Both the position numbers and the translations under genes were made by a program. Positions 52,590 to 61,759 of a stretch of 64,000 nucleotides of DNA are shown here, piece after piece. The DNA is taken from contig NZ_CP077770.1 in the NCBI RefSeq assembly GCF_019134595.1, forward strand, positions 1,136,001-1,200,000, in the 5' to 3' direction. The stretch comes from Pseudoalteromonas shioyasakiensis (lineage in GTDB: Bacteria > Pseudomonadota > Gammaproteobacteria > Enterobacterales > Alteromonadaceae). The notes beneath the pieces were generated by a model. The model was not told where the DNA came from, did not search any database, and saw only the letters and a program-made list of their open reading frames with translations. Each line of letters starts with the position of its first letter. The first letter of the stretch is position 1.

Positions 52590-53888
52590 CTAGGCATCGG
52601 GTAAAAACCACGCACTAATTGCACCAAGTAAGCCTAAGATACTGTAGAAAAAAATTAACTCAGCAGTCGTTAAGTAAGTATTTAGTAAGCCGACGCTACC
52701 TAGCAGTAATAATATAACTCCGATCACCGTATTACTAACAGAGACATAGTCTGTGCGCTTGTTTCCTTCAGCCATATCAACAAGGTAGGTCTTACGACCA
52801 AGGCGAACCCCTTGATGAGCTACGGTGAGTAAAAAATAACATAGCGGTAATAGCCAAAATTCATTGAGCGTTTGTGGGCTCAAATAAGCAACTAAATAAA
52901 CGGCGAAACCGTTGAGGGTGACGAGCATTGCAGCAAACACTAATACCTTTCGGCTCGATAAGTCACTTAGTCGACCCCAGATAGGCGCAGACACTAAGCT
53001 GGCAAGCCCCGAAAGCGCCATAAAGGTAGCAAGTAGTGAAAAGTCGAAAGCCTGTTCACTAGCAAGAACGATATAAAACGGGGCGCTCAAAGCAGAACAT
53101 AGCAACAACGCACGAGTGATAATAAAGTGAGCAAATTGTTTATCTTGGTAAAGCAGTTTTAATTTTGATAAAGCATGCAAAAAGCCGTTTTCAGCGCCCT
53201 CGGTTGCGCCCTTGTATTCTTGAATGCGGCTATAACTGAGCGCTGCAAACAGCCACATTAAAGCAGCCAGCATTAAAGCAACATACACCCCATTTTCATA
53301 GCCAAGGCTTTGTAGATACCATAAACCAAGACCAAAGGTGAGCGTTGCAAATCCGGCAAAACTAGCAGCAAGACCGCTAATGCTGCCTCGTTGTTGTTTA
53401 GGTATGACCTTGCCTAATACATCTTTTGCAGCAATGGAATTAAAGCCACGAGCAAGGCTAAAGATAATCAAAATAGCGATGATAGCAAAACCTGCCGTTG
53501 CACCTTGGAGTGTTAAAGCACAAATAAGCATGCCAACAATACACAAGGCTTGCACTATGGCGCCAATCACCCAAACCCACTTTCTGACAGGCAGCCTACG
53601 AATAGCACTGGCGATGGCTAGTTGTGGCAGCATTGAGCCTGACTCACGAATAGGCACAAGCCAAGCAATAAAACTACTTGGTACATTAATGCTCTGTAAA
53701 AGCCACGGTAGGGTCACTTTAGGGTTTAACAGGGCATCTGCAAACTTACTAAATAGTTGGCTTACTAATAAGGTAAGAAAATTGCCGGGCACCACTTTAC
53801 AAGCAGCTTCATCAATCGCTTTGCAGGCACGAGCATCCTCGGTGTTACTAAGGCGTTGGTAGATATCTTCTTTACTGAGCTTTTGCAT
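52590..53888 (-). CDS. Major facilitator superfamily transporter
   Basis: A 432-residue protein with about twelve transmembrane helices. A cytosolic N-terminus of 30 residues (KLSKEDIYQRLSNTEDARACKAID) precedes the first helix. The loop SIAAKDVLGKVIPKQQRGSISGL and the second-half SAPIWGRLSDLSSRKVL match MFS loop motifs. The start is set at 53886-53888; a GTG at 53913-53915 also has AAGGG upstream and would add nine residues. It lies 35 bp after the GST gene on the same strand and may be co-transcribed. The substrate is not predictable. Confidence 0.85.
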   Translation of the reverse strand: MQKLSKEDIYQRLSNTEDARACKAIDEAACKVVPGNFLTLLVSQLFSKFADALLNPKVTLPWLLQSINVPSSFIAWLVPIRESGSMLPQLAIASAIRRLPVRKWVWVIGAIVQALCIVGMLICALTLQGATAGFAIIAILIIFSLARGFNSIAAKDVLGKVIPKQQRGSISGLAASFAGFATLTFGLGLWYLQSLGYENGVYVALMLAALMWLFAALSYSRIQEYKGATEGAENGFLHALSKLKLLYQDKQFAHFIITRALLLCSALSAPFYIVLASEQAFDFSLLATFMALSGLASLVSAPIWGRLSDLSSRKVLVFAAMLVTLNGFAVYLVAYLSPQTLNEFWLLPLCYFLLTVAHQGVRLGRKTYLVDMAEGNKRTDYVSVSNTVIGVILLLLGSVGLLNTYLTTAELIFFYSILGLLGAISAWFLPDA

Positions 53889-53891
53889 ACT

Positions 53892-53914
53892 TTTTATTTT
53901 TATGAAAAAGGGCA
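53892..53914 (-). terminator. Possible weak hairpin between GST and MFS genes
   Basis: On the minus strand AAGGGC and GCCCTT pair around a six-base loop and are followed by TTT, immediately after the GST stop codon. The six-pair stem suggests attenuation or weak termination; it overlaps the alternative GTG start of the MFS gene. Confidence 0.4.
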
Positions 53915-53923
53915 CTTAAGCCC

Positions 53924-54763
53924 TTAAAAATCTTCCTTAGAGTGGCGCTCTGCTAACTGCTCAGCTTCATCACCCCATGTTTTGTTAACTCTGCGACCTC
54001 GTTTTACTGCAGGGCGGCGCTCAATTTGTTTTGCCCAGCGCATCACATGACTATATGACTCAACATCTAAGAACTCTGCTGCATCATATAAATTGCCAAG
54101 TACCAAGCTGCCATACCAAGGCCAAATAGCGATATCGGCAATTGAATATTCGCTACCAGCCATGTAGTCATGGTCGCTTAAATGGCGGTTTAATACGTCT
54201 AACTGGCGTTTTACTTCCATGGTGAAGCGATCAATTGGGTACTGCATTTTGAAAGGGGCATAACTATAAAAGTGACCGAAGCCTCCACCTAAGTATGGGG
54301 CCGAGCCCATTTGCCAAAATAGCCAATTACGACATTCTGTTTTACTGGCGTGATCGCTTGGGATCAGCGCATCAAACTTTTCTGCCAGGTATTGTAAAAT
54401 TGCACCTGACTCAAACACGCGAGTAACGGGCGTGGTACTGTGATCCATTAAGGCTGGGATTTTTGAATTTGGGTTAACACTGACAAACCCTGAAGAGAAT
54501 TGGTCACCATCGCCAATTTTAATTAAAAATGCATCGTAGTCGGCTTCATCAATACCAAGCTCTAATAGCTCTTCGAGCATGATAGTCACTTTTTGGCCGT
54601 TTGGTGTCGCAAGCGAGTAGAGTTGTAGGTCATGTTTACCAACGGGCAAGTCTTGCTCGTGGGTTGCACCTGAGACCGGACGATTCGTCTTCGCCCATTC
54701 ACCACCGTTTTCTGCATCCCATTGCCACACTTTAGGTGGCGTATAACTGTCGGTATTACTCAT
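53924..54763 (-). CDS. yghU: Glutathione S-transferase family disulfide reductase, YghU type
   Basis: A 279-residue protein matching YghU of E. coli in length and motifs: YTPPKVWQWD at the N-terminus, LYSLATPNGQKVTIMLEELLELG, NPNSKIPALMD and GSAPYLGGGFGHFYSYAP. The N-terminal thioredoxin-fold domain spans about 45-130 and the helical domain about 140-265. YghU-type proteins bind two glutathione molecules and reduce disulfides of small organic compounds. AGGAG lies six bases before the ATG. Same strand as the MFS gene downstream. Confidence 0.92.
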   Translation of the reverse strand: MSNTDSYTPPKVWQWDAENGGEWAKTNRPVSGATHEQDLPVGKHDLQLYSLATPNGQKVTIMLEELLELGIDEADYDAFLIKIGDGDQFSSGFVSVNPNSKIPALMDHSTTPVTRVFESGAILQYLAEKFDALIPSDHASKTECRNWLFWQMGSAPYLGGGFGHFYSYAPFKMQYPIDRFTMEVKRQLDVLNRHLSDHDYMAGSEYSIADIAIWPWYGSLVLGNLYDAAEFLDVESYSHVMRWAKQIERRPAVKRGRRVNKTWGDEAEQLAERHSKEDF

Positions 54764-54874
54764 TGAAACTCCTAAATTGTGCTTTAATGAATGTCATTAC
54801 GAGACTACCATCCTAGTTGATCAGATAGAGCAAGGGAAGTACAGTTATTAATTATGAATAACAAGGAGGATGAC

Positions 54875-55249
54875 ATGAAAAAGCATGGTTTAGCCATTGG
54901 CCTTGAGCGTACTGGCACGACTTTTTATCTCACAATTAAAGTAGTTGGAAAGCTCACCCACGACGATTACAAAACTCTCACTCCTCTTATAGATAATGCT
55001 GTAGCAGCAGTTCCGAGTGCAAAAATAAGAGCCTATGTTGATATTACTGAGTTAGAAGGCTGGGAGTTACAAGCGGCGTGGGATGACTTTAAGTTAGGCC
55101 TTAAACATAACAAAGAGTTTTGCCGGATAGCAGTACTTGGTAACAAAAACTGGCAACAAGTGGCAAGCAAAGTGGGTAACTGGTTTATCAGTGGCGAAGT
55201 GAAATACTTTGAAGACCCGAACATTGCCACTGAGTGGTTAAACGAATAA
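54875..55249 (+). CDS. SpoIIAA/STAS-like protein
   Basis: A 124-residue cytosolic protein starting at 54875, with the strong site AAGGAGGA four bases upstream. The sequence (ITELEGWELQAAWDDFKLGLKH, IAVLGNKNWQQVASKVGNWF, VKYFEDPNIATEWL) is that of the SpoIIAA-like/SEC14-STAS family, whose members bind lipids or partner proteins at membranes. The usual phosphorylatable Ser of true anti-sigma antagonists is not evident. It precedes an EEP-family hydrolase by eight bases and is co-transcribed with it. Role unknown. Confidence 0.88.
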   Translation: MKKHGLAIGLERTGTTFYLTIKVVGKLTHDDYKTLTPLIDNAVAAVPSAKIRAYVDITELEGWELQAAWDDFKLGLKHNKEFCRIAVLGNKNWQQVASKVGNWFISGEVKYFEDPNIATEWLNE

Positions 55250-55257
55250 GGAATTAA

Positions 55258-56277
55258 GTGATAGAAAACAGTCAAATAAAGGTGGCGACGTTTAATTTAT
55301 ATAATTATTTAGCGCCACCTGACGCATTTTATGATTTTCAGCGCATTTATAGCGCTGAGCAGTGGGCCAAAAAGCAGCGCTGGTTGGCCGATTACCTTAA
55401 AAATCAGCAGCCAGATATTATTGGCTTTCAAGAAGTGTTCAGCATCAATGAACTAAAACAGCAAGTTAACGCACAGGGTTACCCCTATTTTGCGGTAGTT
55501 GATGAGCCAACGGTGATTGATGACTTTATTTATCGCGATCCGGTTGTGGCCATTGCCTCACGCTATAAAATTGTTGCTGTCAGTCAGGTTGAGGCAGAAC
55601 AAGATGATATTTTAGCGATGGGCTTGAGCGCTAATTTTAACTTTAGCCGCAGTATTATTCGCGCGACACTTGAAGTACCTCACTTAGGACACGTCGATTG
55701 CTATGTAGTGCACTTTAAATCAAAGCGCAGCATGCTCCATCACCAAGATGATGAAAGCCACAGCGAACAGCAAAACTTAGTTATGCAGTTAAAATCACAA
55801 GCCCTTGGGCGCTGGGCATCAAGCATGCAGCGTGGCAGTGAAGCAGCGCTGTTACTCGTTGAAATCATTAAGCGCAGAGCAAATTCCAATAACCCTGTGA
55901 TTGTGATGGGGGACTTTAATAATGAGTTACACGATGGTGTGCTTAACCATTTAATCGCTGACCACCTTCGTTTTAGCGGTCATAGGCAAAATAGCCCATC
56001 TCGTTCAGAGTTCAAACTACAAGATAGTTGGCAACTCTATCAGCGCCATGTTGTCACCGAGAACGACAGAGAAGCCACCCACTATTTTGGTAGTAGTAGC
56101 TCAGTATTTGATTATATTTTGTTATCCCGTGAGTTTGATGCCGGATTTCAGGGCAGCTTTTTTGAGGTGGTTGATTATCACACCTATGATCAGCACTTAA
56201 TCAACCCACAGTTTGCCTATGATGATCAAAGTACCGACCATGGCGTTGTGATGGTGACAATGAAGCTGAGAAGCTAG
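55258..56277 (+). CDS. Endonuclease/exonuclease/phosphatase (EEP) family protein
   Basis: A 339-residue cytosolic protein from a GTG start with AAGGA five bases upstream, eight bases after the STAS-like gene. The EEP metal and catalytic motifs are present in order: VATFNLYNYL (Asn), IIGFQEVF (Glu), VVHFKSKR (His region), VMGDFNNEL (Asp and Asn) and STDHGVV (Asp-His). The family includes nucleases, inositol phosphatases and sphingomyelinases, and no feature here picks one. There is no signal peptide, so the substrate is likely intracellular. Confidence 0.88.
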   Translation: MIENSQIKVATFNLYNYLAPPDAFYDFQRIYSAEQWAKKQRWLADYLKNQQPDIIGFQEVFSINELKQQVNAQGYPYFAVVDEPTVIDDFIYRDPVVAIASRYKIVAVSQVEAEQDDILAMGLSANFNFSRSIIRATLEVPHLGHVDCYVVHFKSKRSMLHHQDDESHSEQQNLVMQLKSQALGRWASSMQRGSEAALLLVEIIKRRANSNNPVIVMGDFNNELHDGVLNHLIADHLRFSGHRQNSPSRSEFKLQDSWQLYQRHVVTENDREATHYFGSSSSVFDYILLSREFDAGFQGSFFEVVDYHTYDQHLINPQFAYDDQSTDHGVVMVTMKLRS

Positions 56278-56298
56278 AAGCTTTAAGTTTAAAGCTTC
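56277..56298. terminator. Bidirectional hairpin spanning two stop codons
   Basis: GAAGCTTTAA (56277-56286), two-base loop, TTAAAGCTTC (56289-56298): a perfect ten-pair palindrome. It starts at the last base of the EEP gene and its right arm contains the stop codon of the convergent rhomboid gene. Confidence 0.65.
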
Positions 56299-56879
56299 AG
56301 ATTCTTTTGTTTATCACGCTTTGCCATAATATAGCCGATGAATGCGCCGCTAATTGCGCCGAATAAATGGCTTTCGAATGAAATATGAATGCGCTGCGGA
56401 AAGACACCCCAAATCAGGCCGCTGTATAACACAACAACTGCAATACTGATTAAAATGGCTTTGAATGAGCGGTGCATAATGCCGTAGCTAATTAGGTAGC
56501 CCCATAAACCGTAGATAACACCACTTAGCCCTACATGAATATTGCTGCGGCCAAATAGCCATACTAGTAATCCACCAATGAGCGCTGTGCCTGCAAACAC
56601 CAGCCAAAAGCGTTTTACGCTAAATTGGCAAACTAGCCAGCCGAGAATAGCAAATGGCACTAGGTTACTAAAAAGGTGTGCCCAGCCACCATGTAAAAAT
56701 GGCGCAAAAAACACCCCCGATAAACCAGATATCTGTCTTGGCAAAATACCTAAACCGTTTAAGTTTATGCCGGGTAGGGTATTAATTATTTGCAGTACCA
56801 AGCACACCAGCATAATGCCTAAAATTGCGAATCGCTTACTACTGATAGGAGGAATTTTGACAGCTTTTTTTTCAGTCAT
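56289..56879 (-). CDS. Rhomboid-family intramembrane serine protease
   Basis: A 196-residue protein with about six transmembrane helices. The catalytic dyad is present: Ser119 in GLSGVIYG (GxSG motif) and His171 in FESHLFGAISG. The conserved HxxxN of helix 2 is also intact (HLFSN, 68-72). Rhomboids cut transmembrane segments of other proteins within the bilayer. The length is short but complete for the bacterial core form without an extra N-terminal cytosolic domain. The substrate is unknown. Confidence 0.92.
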   Translation of the reverse strand: MTEKKAVKIPPISSKRFAILGIMLVCLVLQIINTLPGINLNGLGILPRQISGLSGVFFAPFLHGGWAHLFSNLVPFAILGWLVCQFSVKRFWLVFAGTALIGGLLVWLFGRSNIHVGLSGVIYGLWGYLISYGIMHRSFKAILISIAVVVLYSGLIWGVFPQRIHISFESHLFGAISGAFIGYIMAKRDKQKNLKL

Positions 56880-56937
56880 GATGAGAAGCTCTTAAATCAA
56901 TGTGACCGAATGAGTATAACTTATTAAAAGTGAAGGT

Positions 56938-56962
56938 AAACACCTTGATATGCAAGGTGTTT
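56938..56962. terminator. Terminator hairpin after the DJ-1/PfpI gene
   Basis: AAACACCTTG (56938-56947) and CAAGGTGTTT (56953-56962) form a perfect ten-pair stem with a five-base loop, about 30 bases beyond the stop codon of the DJ-1/PfpI gene. A sequence resembling one end of the 268-bp element, CTAGGGCATGTTGACC, lies between. Confidence 0.75.
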
Positions 56963-56991
56963 ACTAAAGGTCTAGGGCATGTTGACCTAGT

Positions 56992-57678
56992 TTAACCTAA
57001 TTTGGTTAGTAGTTTTTTCGCAGCAAGCTCAGAACTTGCAGGGTTTTGCCCTGTGATTAGTAGGCCATCTTCAATCGCAAGCTCGCCCCAATCATCGGTT
57101 TTTTGATACTGACCACCTTGTTTGATTAGCTCATCTTCAACAAGTAATGGCACGACATTGGTAAGTTGTACGGCATCCTCTTCTGAGTTACTAAAGCCGG
57201 TTACTTTTTTATCAAATACCACAGATTTACCAGCTGCATTTTTCGCATTCAGTAATACGGCACTGGCGTGACATACTGCACCCACTGGCTTCTCTGAGTT
57301 AAGAAATTGCTCTATCAAGCTAATTGAATCTTGGTTATCAACTAAGTCCCATAACGGACCATGGCCGCCAGGGTAAAATACCGCATCAAAATCATCGGCT
57401 TTAACTTCAGCCAGAGGTTTAGTATTAGCCATTAAAGTTTTTGCTGCACTGTCTTGCTCAAAACGTTTTGTGGCATCGGTTGCTGCATCAGGGGCTGCAC
57501 TATTTGGATCAACCGGAGGTTGGCCACCTTTAACAGAAGCTAAAGTTACCTCAGCACCGGCATCAATAAAGGCGTAGTAGGGCGCCGCAAATTCTTCGAC
57601 CCAAAAGCCCGTTTTATGGCCGGTATCGCCAAGTTCATCGTGTGAAGTGAGTACCATTAAAATTTTCTTAGCTGACAT
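56992..57678 (-). CDS. DJ-1/PfpI-family protein (type 1 glutamine amidotransferase-like)
   Basis: A 228-residue protein. The nucleophile elbow Cys136 is in VGAVCHAS with His137 beside it, and Glu28/29 in GFWVEEF is the acidic partner. Further motifs are FYPGGHGPLWD and GQNPASS. This places it in the Hsp31/YajL-related branch, whose members act as glyoxalase III or handle methylglyoxal damage; protease activity is doubtful. AAGGGA precedes the ATG. It is divergent from a LysR gene across 134 bp, which probably controls it. Confidence 0.9.
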   Translation of the reverse strand: MSAKKILMVLTSHDELGDTGHKTGFWVEEFAAPYYAFIDAGAEVTLASVKGGQPPVDPNSAAPDAATDATKRFEQDSAAKTLMANTKPLAEVKADDFDAVFYPGGHGPLWDLVDNQDSISLIEQFLNSEKPVGAVCHASAVLLNAKNAAGKSVVFDKKVTGFSNSEEDAVQLTNVVPLLVEDELIKQGGQYQKTDDWGELAIEDGLLITGQNPASSELAAKKLLTKLG

Positions 57679-57812
57679 AGTGAATCCCTTTTTGTGTATT
57701 AAACATCGTTAATAACACTATAGGGGTGAAAACCGAGTTAAACAACGCAGATAAATTTGACTTCATTGGTTTAATTATTGATACAATTATTCAGGTTAGA
57801 TTAGGAGTTTGT

Positions 57813-58724
57813 ATGAAAGTATCGTTTGAGCAATTAAAAAGCATGGTGGTGTTTGCCCACATTGTGCAGCAAGGCAGCTTAACTAAAGCGGCTCAACAAC
57901 TTGGTTTATCAAGGGCCGTAGTTAGTTATCACTTAAAGAAATTAGAACAGCAATTAAAGCTCACGTTACTTAACCGCTCAACGCGTACCATGACCCTTAC
58001 CGAAGCGGGTATGGCTTATTACGAACGTTGTCAGGCTATCACTGAGCACGCTGAGGCTGCTAACTTACACCTTGAGAACTTAAAGAGGGAACCGGTTGGG
58101 GTTATTAAATTGAGTTGTCCGGTTAATGTAGGCTTGCAACTTGTGGTACCGGCACTGGCTCAGTTTAAGCGTTTGTATCCGAAAATTGATATTGATTTAC
58201 AGCTTAGTGATGATGTGGTTGATATCATCAAACAGGGCTACGACTTAGCGATTAGAGGCGTGGCCCTTGAAAGCTCAAACTTACAAGCGACTAAACTTGC
58301 AAGTATGGCGACCTGCTTATGCGGTTCAGTCGATTACTTTACAAAATACCCTATACCAAAGAGCATTGCCGATTTAGCAGAGCATACATGGGTGGTGTAT
58401 CAACCAAGTAGTGCTGTTGTCACGCTCGAAAAAGATAAACGCCGTTTTGAAGTGGCTGTTAGTGGTGGCATAAGTACCAACAACGCTGCTGCACGAACTG
58501 CCTTTGTAGAAGCTGGGCATGGCTTAGCGAAAATCCCAGTTTATGATGCGCTACCCAGGATCAAAGCAGGATTGTTACGCACAATCTTAGATGATTACAA
58601 AACTGCTGATATTGAACTTTATGGCGTATTCCCGCCAGGGGCGGCGGGAAGTAAAAAGCTGCGGGTTTTACTTGATTACTTGAAGGATTATTTTACTAAT
58701 CAAGTAGCCACTATGACGATTTAA
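57813..58724 (+). CDS. LysR-family transcriptional regulator
   Basis: A 303-residue LysR regulator starting at 57813 with AGGAG six bases upstream. The helix-turn-helix is in residues 18-50 (LTKAAQQLGLSRAVVSYHLKKLEQQL) and the substrate-binding domain follows from about 90 (GVIKLSCPVNVGLQLVVPAL), of the CrgA/DmlR-like type. It is divergent from the DJ-1/PfpI gene and convergent with the dienelactone hydrolase gene, overlapping the latter's stop by four bases. Likely regulator of the DJ-1/PfpI gene; the effector is unknown. Confidence 0.9.
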   Translation: MKVSFEQLKSMVVFAHIVQQGSLTKAAQQLGLSRAVVSYHLKKLEQQLKLTLLNRSTRTMTLTEAGMAYYERCQAITEHAEAANLHLENLKREPVGVIKLSCPVNVGLQLVVPALAQFKRLYPKIDIDLQLSDDVVDIIKQGYDLAIRGVALESSNLQATKLASMATCLCGSVDYFTKYPIPKSIADLAEHTWVVYQPSSAVVTLEKDKRRFEVAVSGGISTNNAAARTAFVEAGHGLAKIPVYDALPRIKAGLLRTILDDYKTADIELYGVFPPGAAGSKKLRVLLDYLKDYFTNQVATMTI

Positions 58725-59458
58725 ACAAGCGTGCGATTAAATAAAGCGACTGCTTGTTGATACATGCTGATGGCAAGGGCTGGGTCGTATCGGTCGCCTT
58801 CGTCGCGCATAAACGCATGTTGGGCGTTCACTTCTTGCCACTGGTAATTAATTCTTGTTGCCACCGCTTGTTGGTAAATTTTAAGGCGGCCTTCTTTTGG
58901 TACATGTGGGTCTTGTTTACCCCAAACAAAGTGGATCTCACCTTTAATATCTGCCATGCGCTCAAATGAGTTATTACCCGCTTGCGCCGGTAAGGTATCG
59001 CTGTGTATATCTGTTGCGTATAAACAAAAAGCGGCTTTGATACTTGGGTTTAATGCAGCACGGTATGCAAGGTGACCACCAATACATACGCCCATCGCAC
59101 CTACATTTCCTGTGCAGTAATCTTGCTGACGTGCAAATGCAATTAAGGCGTTAGTATCTGAGTCATGGCTCTCAAGCGGTTTTGCCCATTTGTCGGCATT
59201 GCCTTTGTCTTTACCTGCATCGTCATAGGCAAGTACTGTCCCAATAGGATTTAACTCATGAAAAACTTCTGGCACTAACACGACAAAACCATGACCAGCA
59301 AGTATTGCCGCAGAGCGCGCAATAGGGGCTGTTTCTTGGAAAATCTCAGAATAGAAAATAACACATGGGTATTTACCTTCTTCTACAGGACGATAAATAC
59401 TGGTGCGCATTACACCTGTGTTGGTCGCTATGTCGTGGCTATGGTGCTGAATAATCAT
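58721..59458 (-). CDS. Dienelactone hydrolase-family protein
   Basis: A 245-residue alpha/beta hydrolase with the dienelactone hydrolase triad: Cys in GVCIGGH (about 124), Asp in WGKQDPHVP (about 182) and His in NAQHAFMRDEG (about 214). AAGGA is six bases upstream of the ATG. True dienelactone hydrolases act in chlorocatechol breakdown, but no such pathway is nearby, so a broader ester or lactone hydrolase role is more likely. Its stop codon overlaps that of the LysR gene through TTAA. Confidence 0.9.
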   Translation of the reverse strand: MIIQHHSHDIATNTGVMRTSIYRPVEEGKYPCVIFYSEIFQETAPIARSAAILAGHGFVVLVPEVFHELNPIGTVLAYDDAGKDKGNADKWAKPLESHDSDTNALIAFARQQDYCTGNVGAMGVCIGGHLAYRAALNPSIKAAFCLYATDIHSDTLPAQAGNNSFERMADIKGEIHFVWGKQDPHVPKEGRLKIYQQAVATRINYQWQEVNAQHAFMRDEGDRYDPALAISMYQQAVALFNRTLV

Positions 59459-59547
59459 GTTTATCCTTGTAAAAAACGGTTTAGCTAATAATACCTCAGC
59501 CCCACCTTTTGGACGAGTAAAAGCCCTTGAAATTTATTGATACTCAG

Positions 59548-60777
59548 TTAACTCTCTGAGGCAGGATACTGCATACAGCTTGCGTAATAGGTAAGAGTAG
59601 CAGGCCAGTCAGAGAAAATAGCCATCACACCCACTTGCTTAGCAAGGACGTCTACCACTTTCATCATTTGCCCATCTTGTTTAATCACAGGGGCAATCGA
59701 CTGGTAATAATAACCACCGCCATTATTTAATGGACCTGAGCGCTCTAAACTCCAAGTAATGATGTTCAGTCCGGCTTGTTTAGCTTTAATAGCATAAAGG
59801 GAAGGCACGATTACACCTGACTCACCAAGGCTCAAAAGCATCCACATTGGCGGTGCGATAATGCGTACTCCATCGTTATATAGAGCCTGCATTGATGGCT
59901 GCCAAGTTGTTTCATCCATGGCATTAAAGTCTGCTTGCTCATCTTGGCCATCAAGATAAATACTGTTGCTTGCAAATTCAGGGTGATTGTTTAGCCAATA
60001 CTTCACATCTTCAAGATTAAATGATTGCGGATAAACATCTTGGCTATTCACACCTAAAGCACGATACTCATCAAGCATTTTTTGCGCATAATCGTGCTGA
60101 CTAAAACCGTTAAATGGCATGCTGACTTGTGGGCTTTTTAGCTCGGGTGTCATTTTTACACCCAGTGATTTGAATAATTCAATGCTTTGCTGGTGGGTCA
60201 TTACGGTGCCACTGTTTGAGTATAAATCAGTGCGCCAGCTTGGTGTGCCTTGCATATACTCTGCGACCGTTTTGGCATTTGCATTGGCGCCATCCATTTT
60301 AGCTTTTAAGGTTAAAAACTCGGCTTGGGTGATATCGCTGGTGCAGCATTTAGCCTGAGCTGGTTGGCCGTCTTTGGCCGGAGTAAAAGGTTGGCTGCAT
60401 TTTGCAGCCAACTCAGGAATCGCTAAAATGTTGGTAGTGGTGTGTAAATCACACTGTGAATGGCGACACACGAGTTGTTTGTCTTTAGTAAAAGCGACGT
60501 CACATTCAAGCACGCCAGCGCCCATTCTTGCTGCGGCTAAATATGACTCTTTGCTGTGCTCAGGAAACTGCATAGGGGCACCGCGATGACCAATTACAAA
60601 ATCAGTTTTATAGAAAGGGCCATTACCGCATTCAGTAAGTTGCTGCTTTAAAGGCCCATCTGTCATCTTGTCGATTAAATAGTAAGGCCTTGCACCCACT
60701 TGCACTGCCTGATCCATAGGCAGATTCTTACAGCCTTGAATAACGAAAACTAAACAACATAAAACCAGTGCGCGCAT
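59548..60777 (-). CDS. Glycerophosphodiester phosphodiesterase, lipoprotein
   Basis: A 409-residue GDPD-family enzyme with a lipoprotein signal (LVFVIQGC, Cys 16). Catalytic motifs are [14 protein letters not shown] (about 63-76), [10 protein letters not shown] (about 90-99) and CRHSQCDLH (about 105-113), with a late APPMWML region. Besides the catalytic core it contains an insert with several cysteines ([18 protein letters not shown]) not seen in short GDPDs, probably disulfides. It would release glycerol-3-phosphate from deacylated phospholipids at the envelope. AGAGGG precedes the ATG; the EamA gene lies 35 bp upstream on the same strand. No Pho box was found here. Confidence 0.88.
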   Translation of the reverse strand: MRALVLCCLVFVIQGCKNLPMDQAVQVGARPYYLIDKMTDGPLKQQLTECGNGPFYKTDFVIGHRGAPMQFPEHSKESYLAAARMGAGVLECDVAFTKDKQLVCRHSQCDLHTTTNILAIPELAAKCSQPFTPAKDGQPAQAKCCTSDITQAEFLTLKAKMDGANANAKTVAEYMQGTPSWRTDLYSNSGTVMTHQQSIELFKSLGVKMTPELKSPQVSMPFNGFSQHDYAQKMLDEYRALGVNSQDVYPQSFNLEDVKYWLNNHPEFASNSIYLDGQDEQADFNAMDETTWQPSMQALYNDGVRIIAPPMWMLLSLGESGVIVPSLYAIKAKQAGLNIITWSLERSGPLNNGGGYYYQSIAPVIKQDGQMMKVVDVLAKQVGVMAIFSDWPATLTYYASCMQYPASES

Positions 60778-60812
60778 AACAGCATCCCTCTAATCGAATA
60801 GAGTTTAGCCTA

Positions 60813-61670
60813 TCATGACTCCGTGGCAGTTTTATTAAGTTTCTGATTTATAATAAGTGCTAATAAGATAATCGCTGCGCCGATGGCAAGCTTGATGATA
60901 TCGGCATCACGATTCCAAATCACAATGTTAACGATGATCCCTGCTGGGATCAGTAGGTTATTCATTACAGCCAAGGCACCTACATTGACAATAGTTGCGC
61001 CCTTATTCCAAGCGAAATAACCAAGCCCTGAAGCAATCGTGCCTAAGTAAATTAACACGCCCCATTGCGTCGTTGTGGTGGGCAGCTTACTGGTATCACC
61101 AAATAAACCGTAGCAAAGCAGTGCGACGATAAGGGCACCGATAAAGAACCAAGCAAACACCCGAGAGTGGGGTAGCTGCTCATCTTGCATTAAACGTTTG
61201 TAAGTTACTTGCCCGGTAGCAAAGCAAATATTGGCAGCCTGCACCATTAACATACCAATAAGGTAGTTCTCATCGACGCCTTCATAGCGAATAGCTACGG
61301 CGCCCAAAATAGCCAGCATTGCGGCGAATAAAAACTTGGGGTTAAAGCGCTTTTCAAGCAAATCGTTTAACAGGGTGATGTAAAGTGGCGTCATTACCGT
61401 GAATAGCAGTACCTCGGGCACGCTAAGGTACAAAAACGAATGGTAATAGAAGCTGTACATCACACCAAGTTGTACTGCGCCTATTGCCATGAGCTTTAAT
61501 GCTAAAGCTTTAGGGGTTTTACGCCAGTGTAAAAAGGGCAAAAACACGCAAGTTGCTAAGCCAATGCGCATTAAAACACTAAACCATGCATCCACTTGGC
61601 CTGCTAAATAAACACCAATAAGACTAAACGAAAAGGCCCAAAGCAGGGTTACAGCAAATAAGTAGGTCAT
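60813..61670 (-). CDS. EamA-family (DMT) transporter
   Basis: A 285-residue protein with ten predicted helices in two EamA repeats (about 3-130 and 142-275). The first repeat starts with LLWAFSFSLIGVYLAGQVDAW and contains RIGLATCVFLPFLHWR; the second ends IPAGIIVNIVIWNRDADIIKLAIGAAIILLAL. Members of this branch export amino acids, amines or carboxylates. The ribosome binding site is weak. It lies 35 bp upstream of the glycerophosphodiesterase gene and may share its transcript. Confidence 0.88.
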   Translation of the reverse strand: MTYLFAVTLLWAFSFSLIGVYLAGQVDAWFSVLMRIGLATCVFLPFLHWRKTPKALALKLMAIGAVQLGVMYSFYYHSFLYLSVPEVLLFTVMTPLYITLLNDLLEKRFNPKFLFAAMLAILGAVAIRYEGVDENYLIGMLMVQAANICFATGQVTYKRLMQDEQLPHSRVFAWFFIGALIVALLCYGLFGDTSKLPTTTTQWGVLIYLGTIASGLGYFAWNKGATIVNVGALAVMNNLLIPAGIIVNIVIWNRDADIIKLAIGAAIILLALIINQKLNKTATES

Positions 61671-61710
61671 GTTTGATTAATTTGTCATTTTAAAAATTGC
61701 ACTATAACAA

Positions 61711-61735
61711 AAAGCCCGCATTAATTGCGGGCTTT
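61711..61735. terminator. Rho-independent terminator after the M3 peptidase
   Basis: AAAGCCCGCA (61711-61720) and TGCGGGCTTT (61726-61735) form a perfect ten-pair stem with a five-base loop; on the minus strand it is followed by TTTTTG. Confidence 0.9.
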
Positions 61736-61759
61736 CATCATTTTGCGAATAATTTTAGA

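Noticed and set aside
53338..53862. 174-codon plus-strand open frame
   Set aside because: Lies wholly antisense to the MFS transporter, which has clear family motifs.
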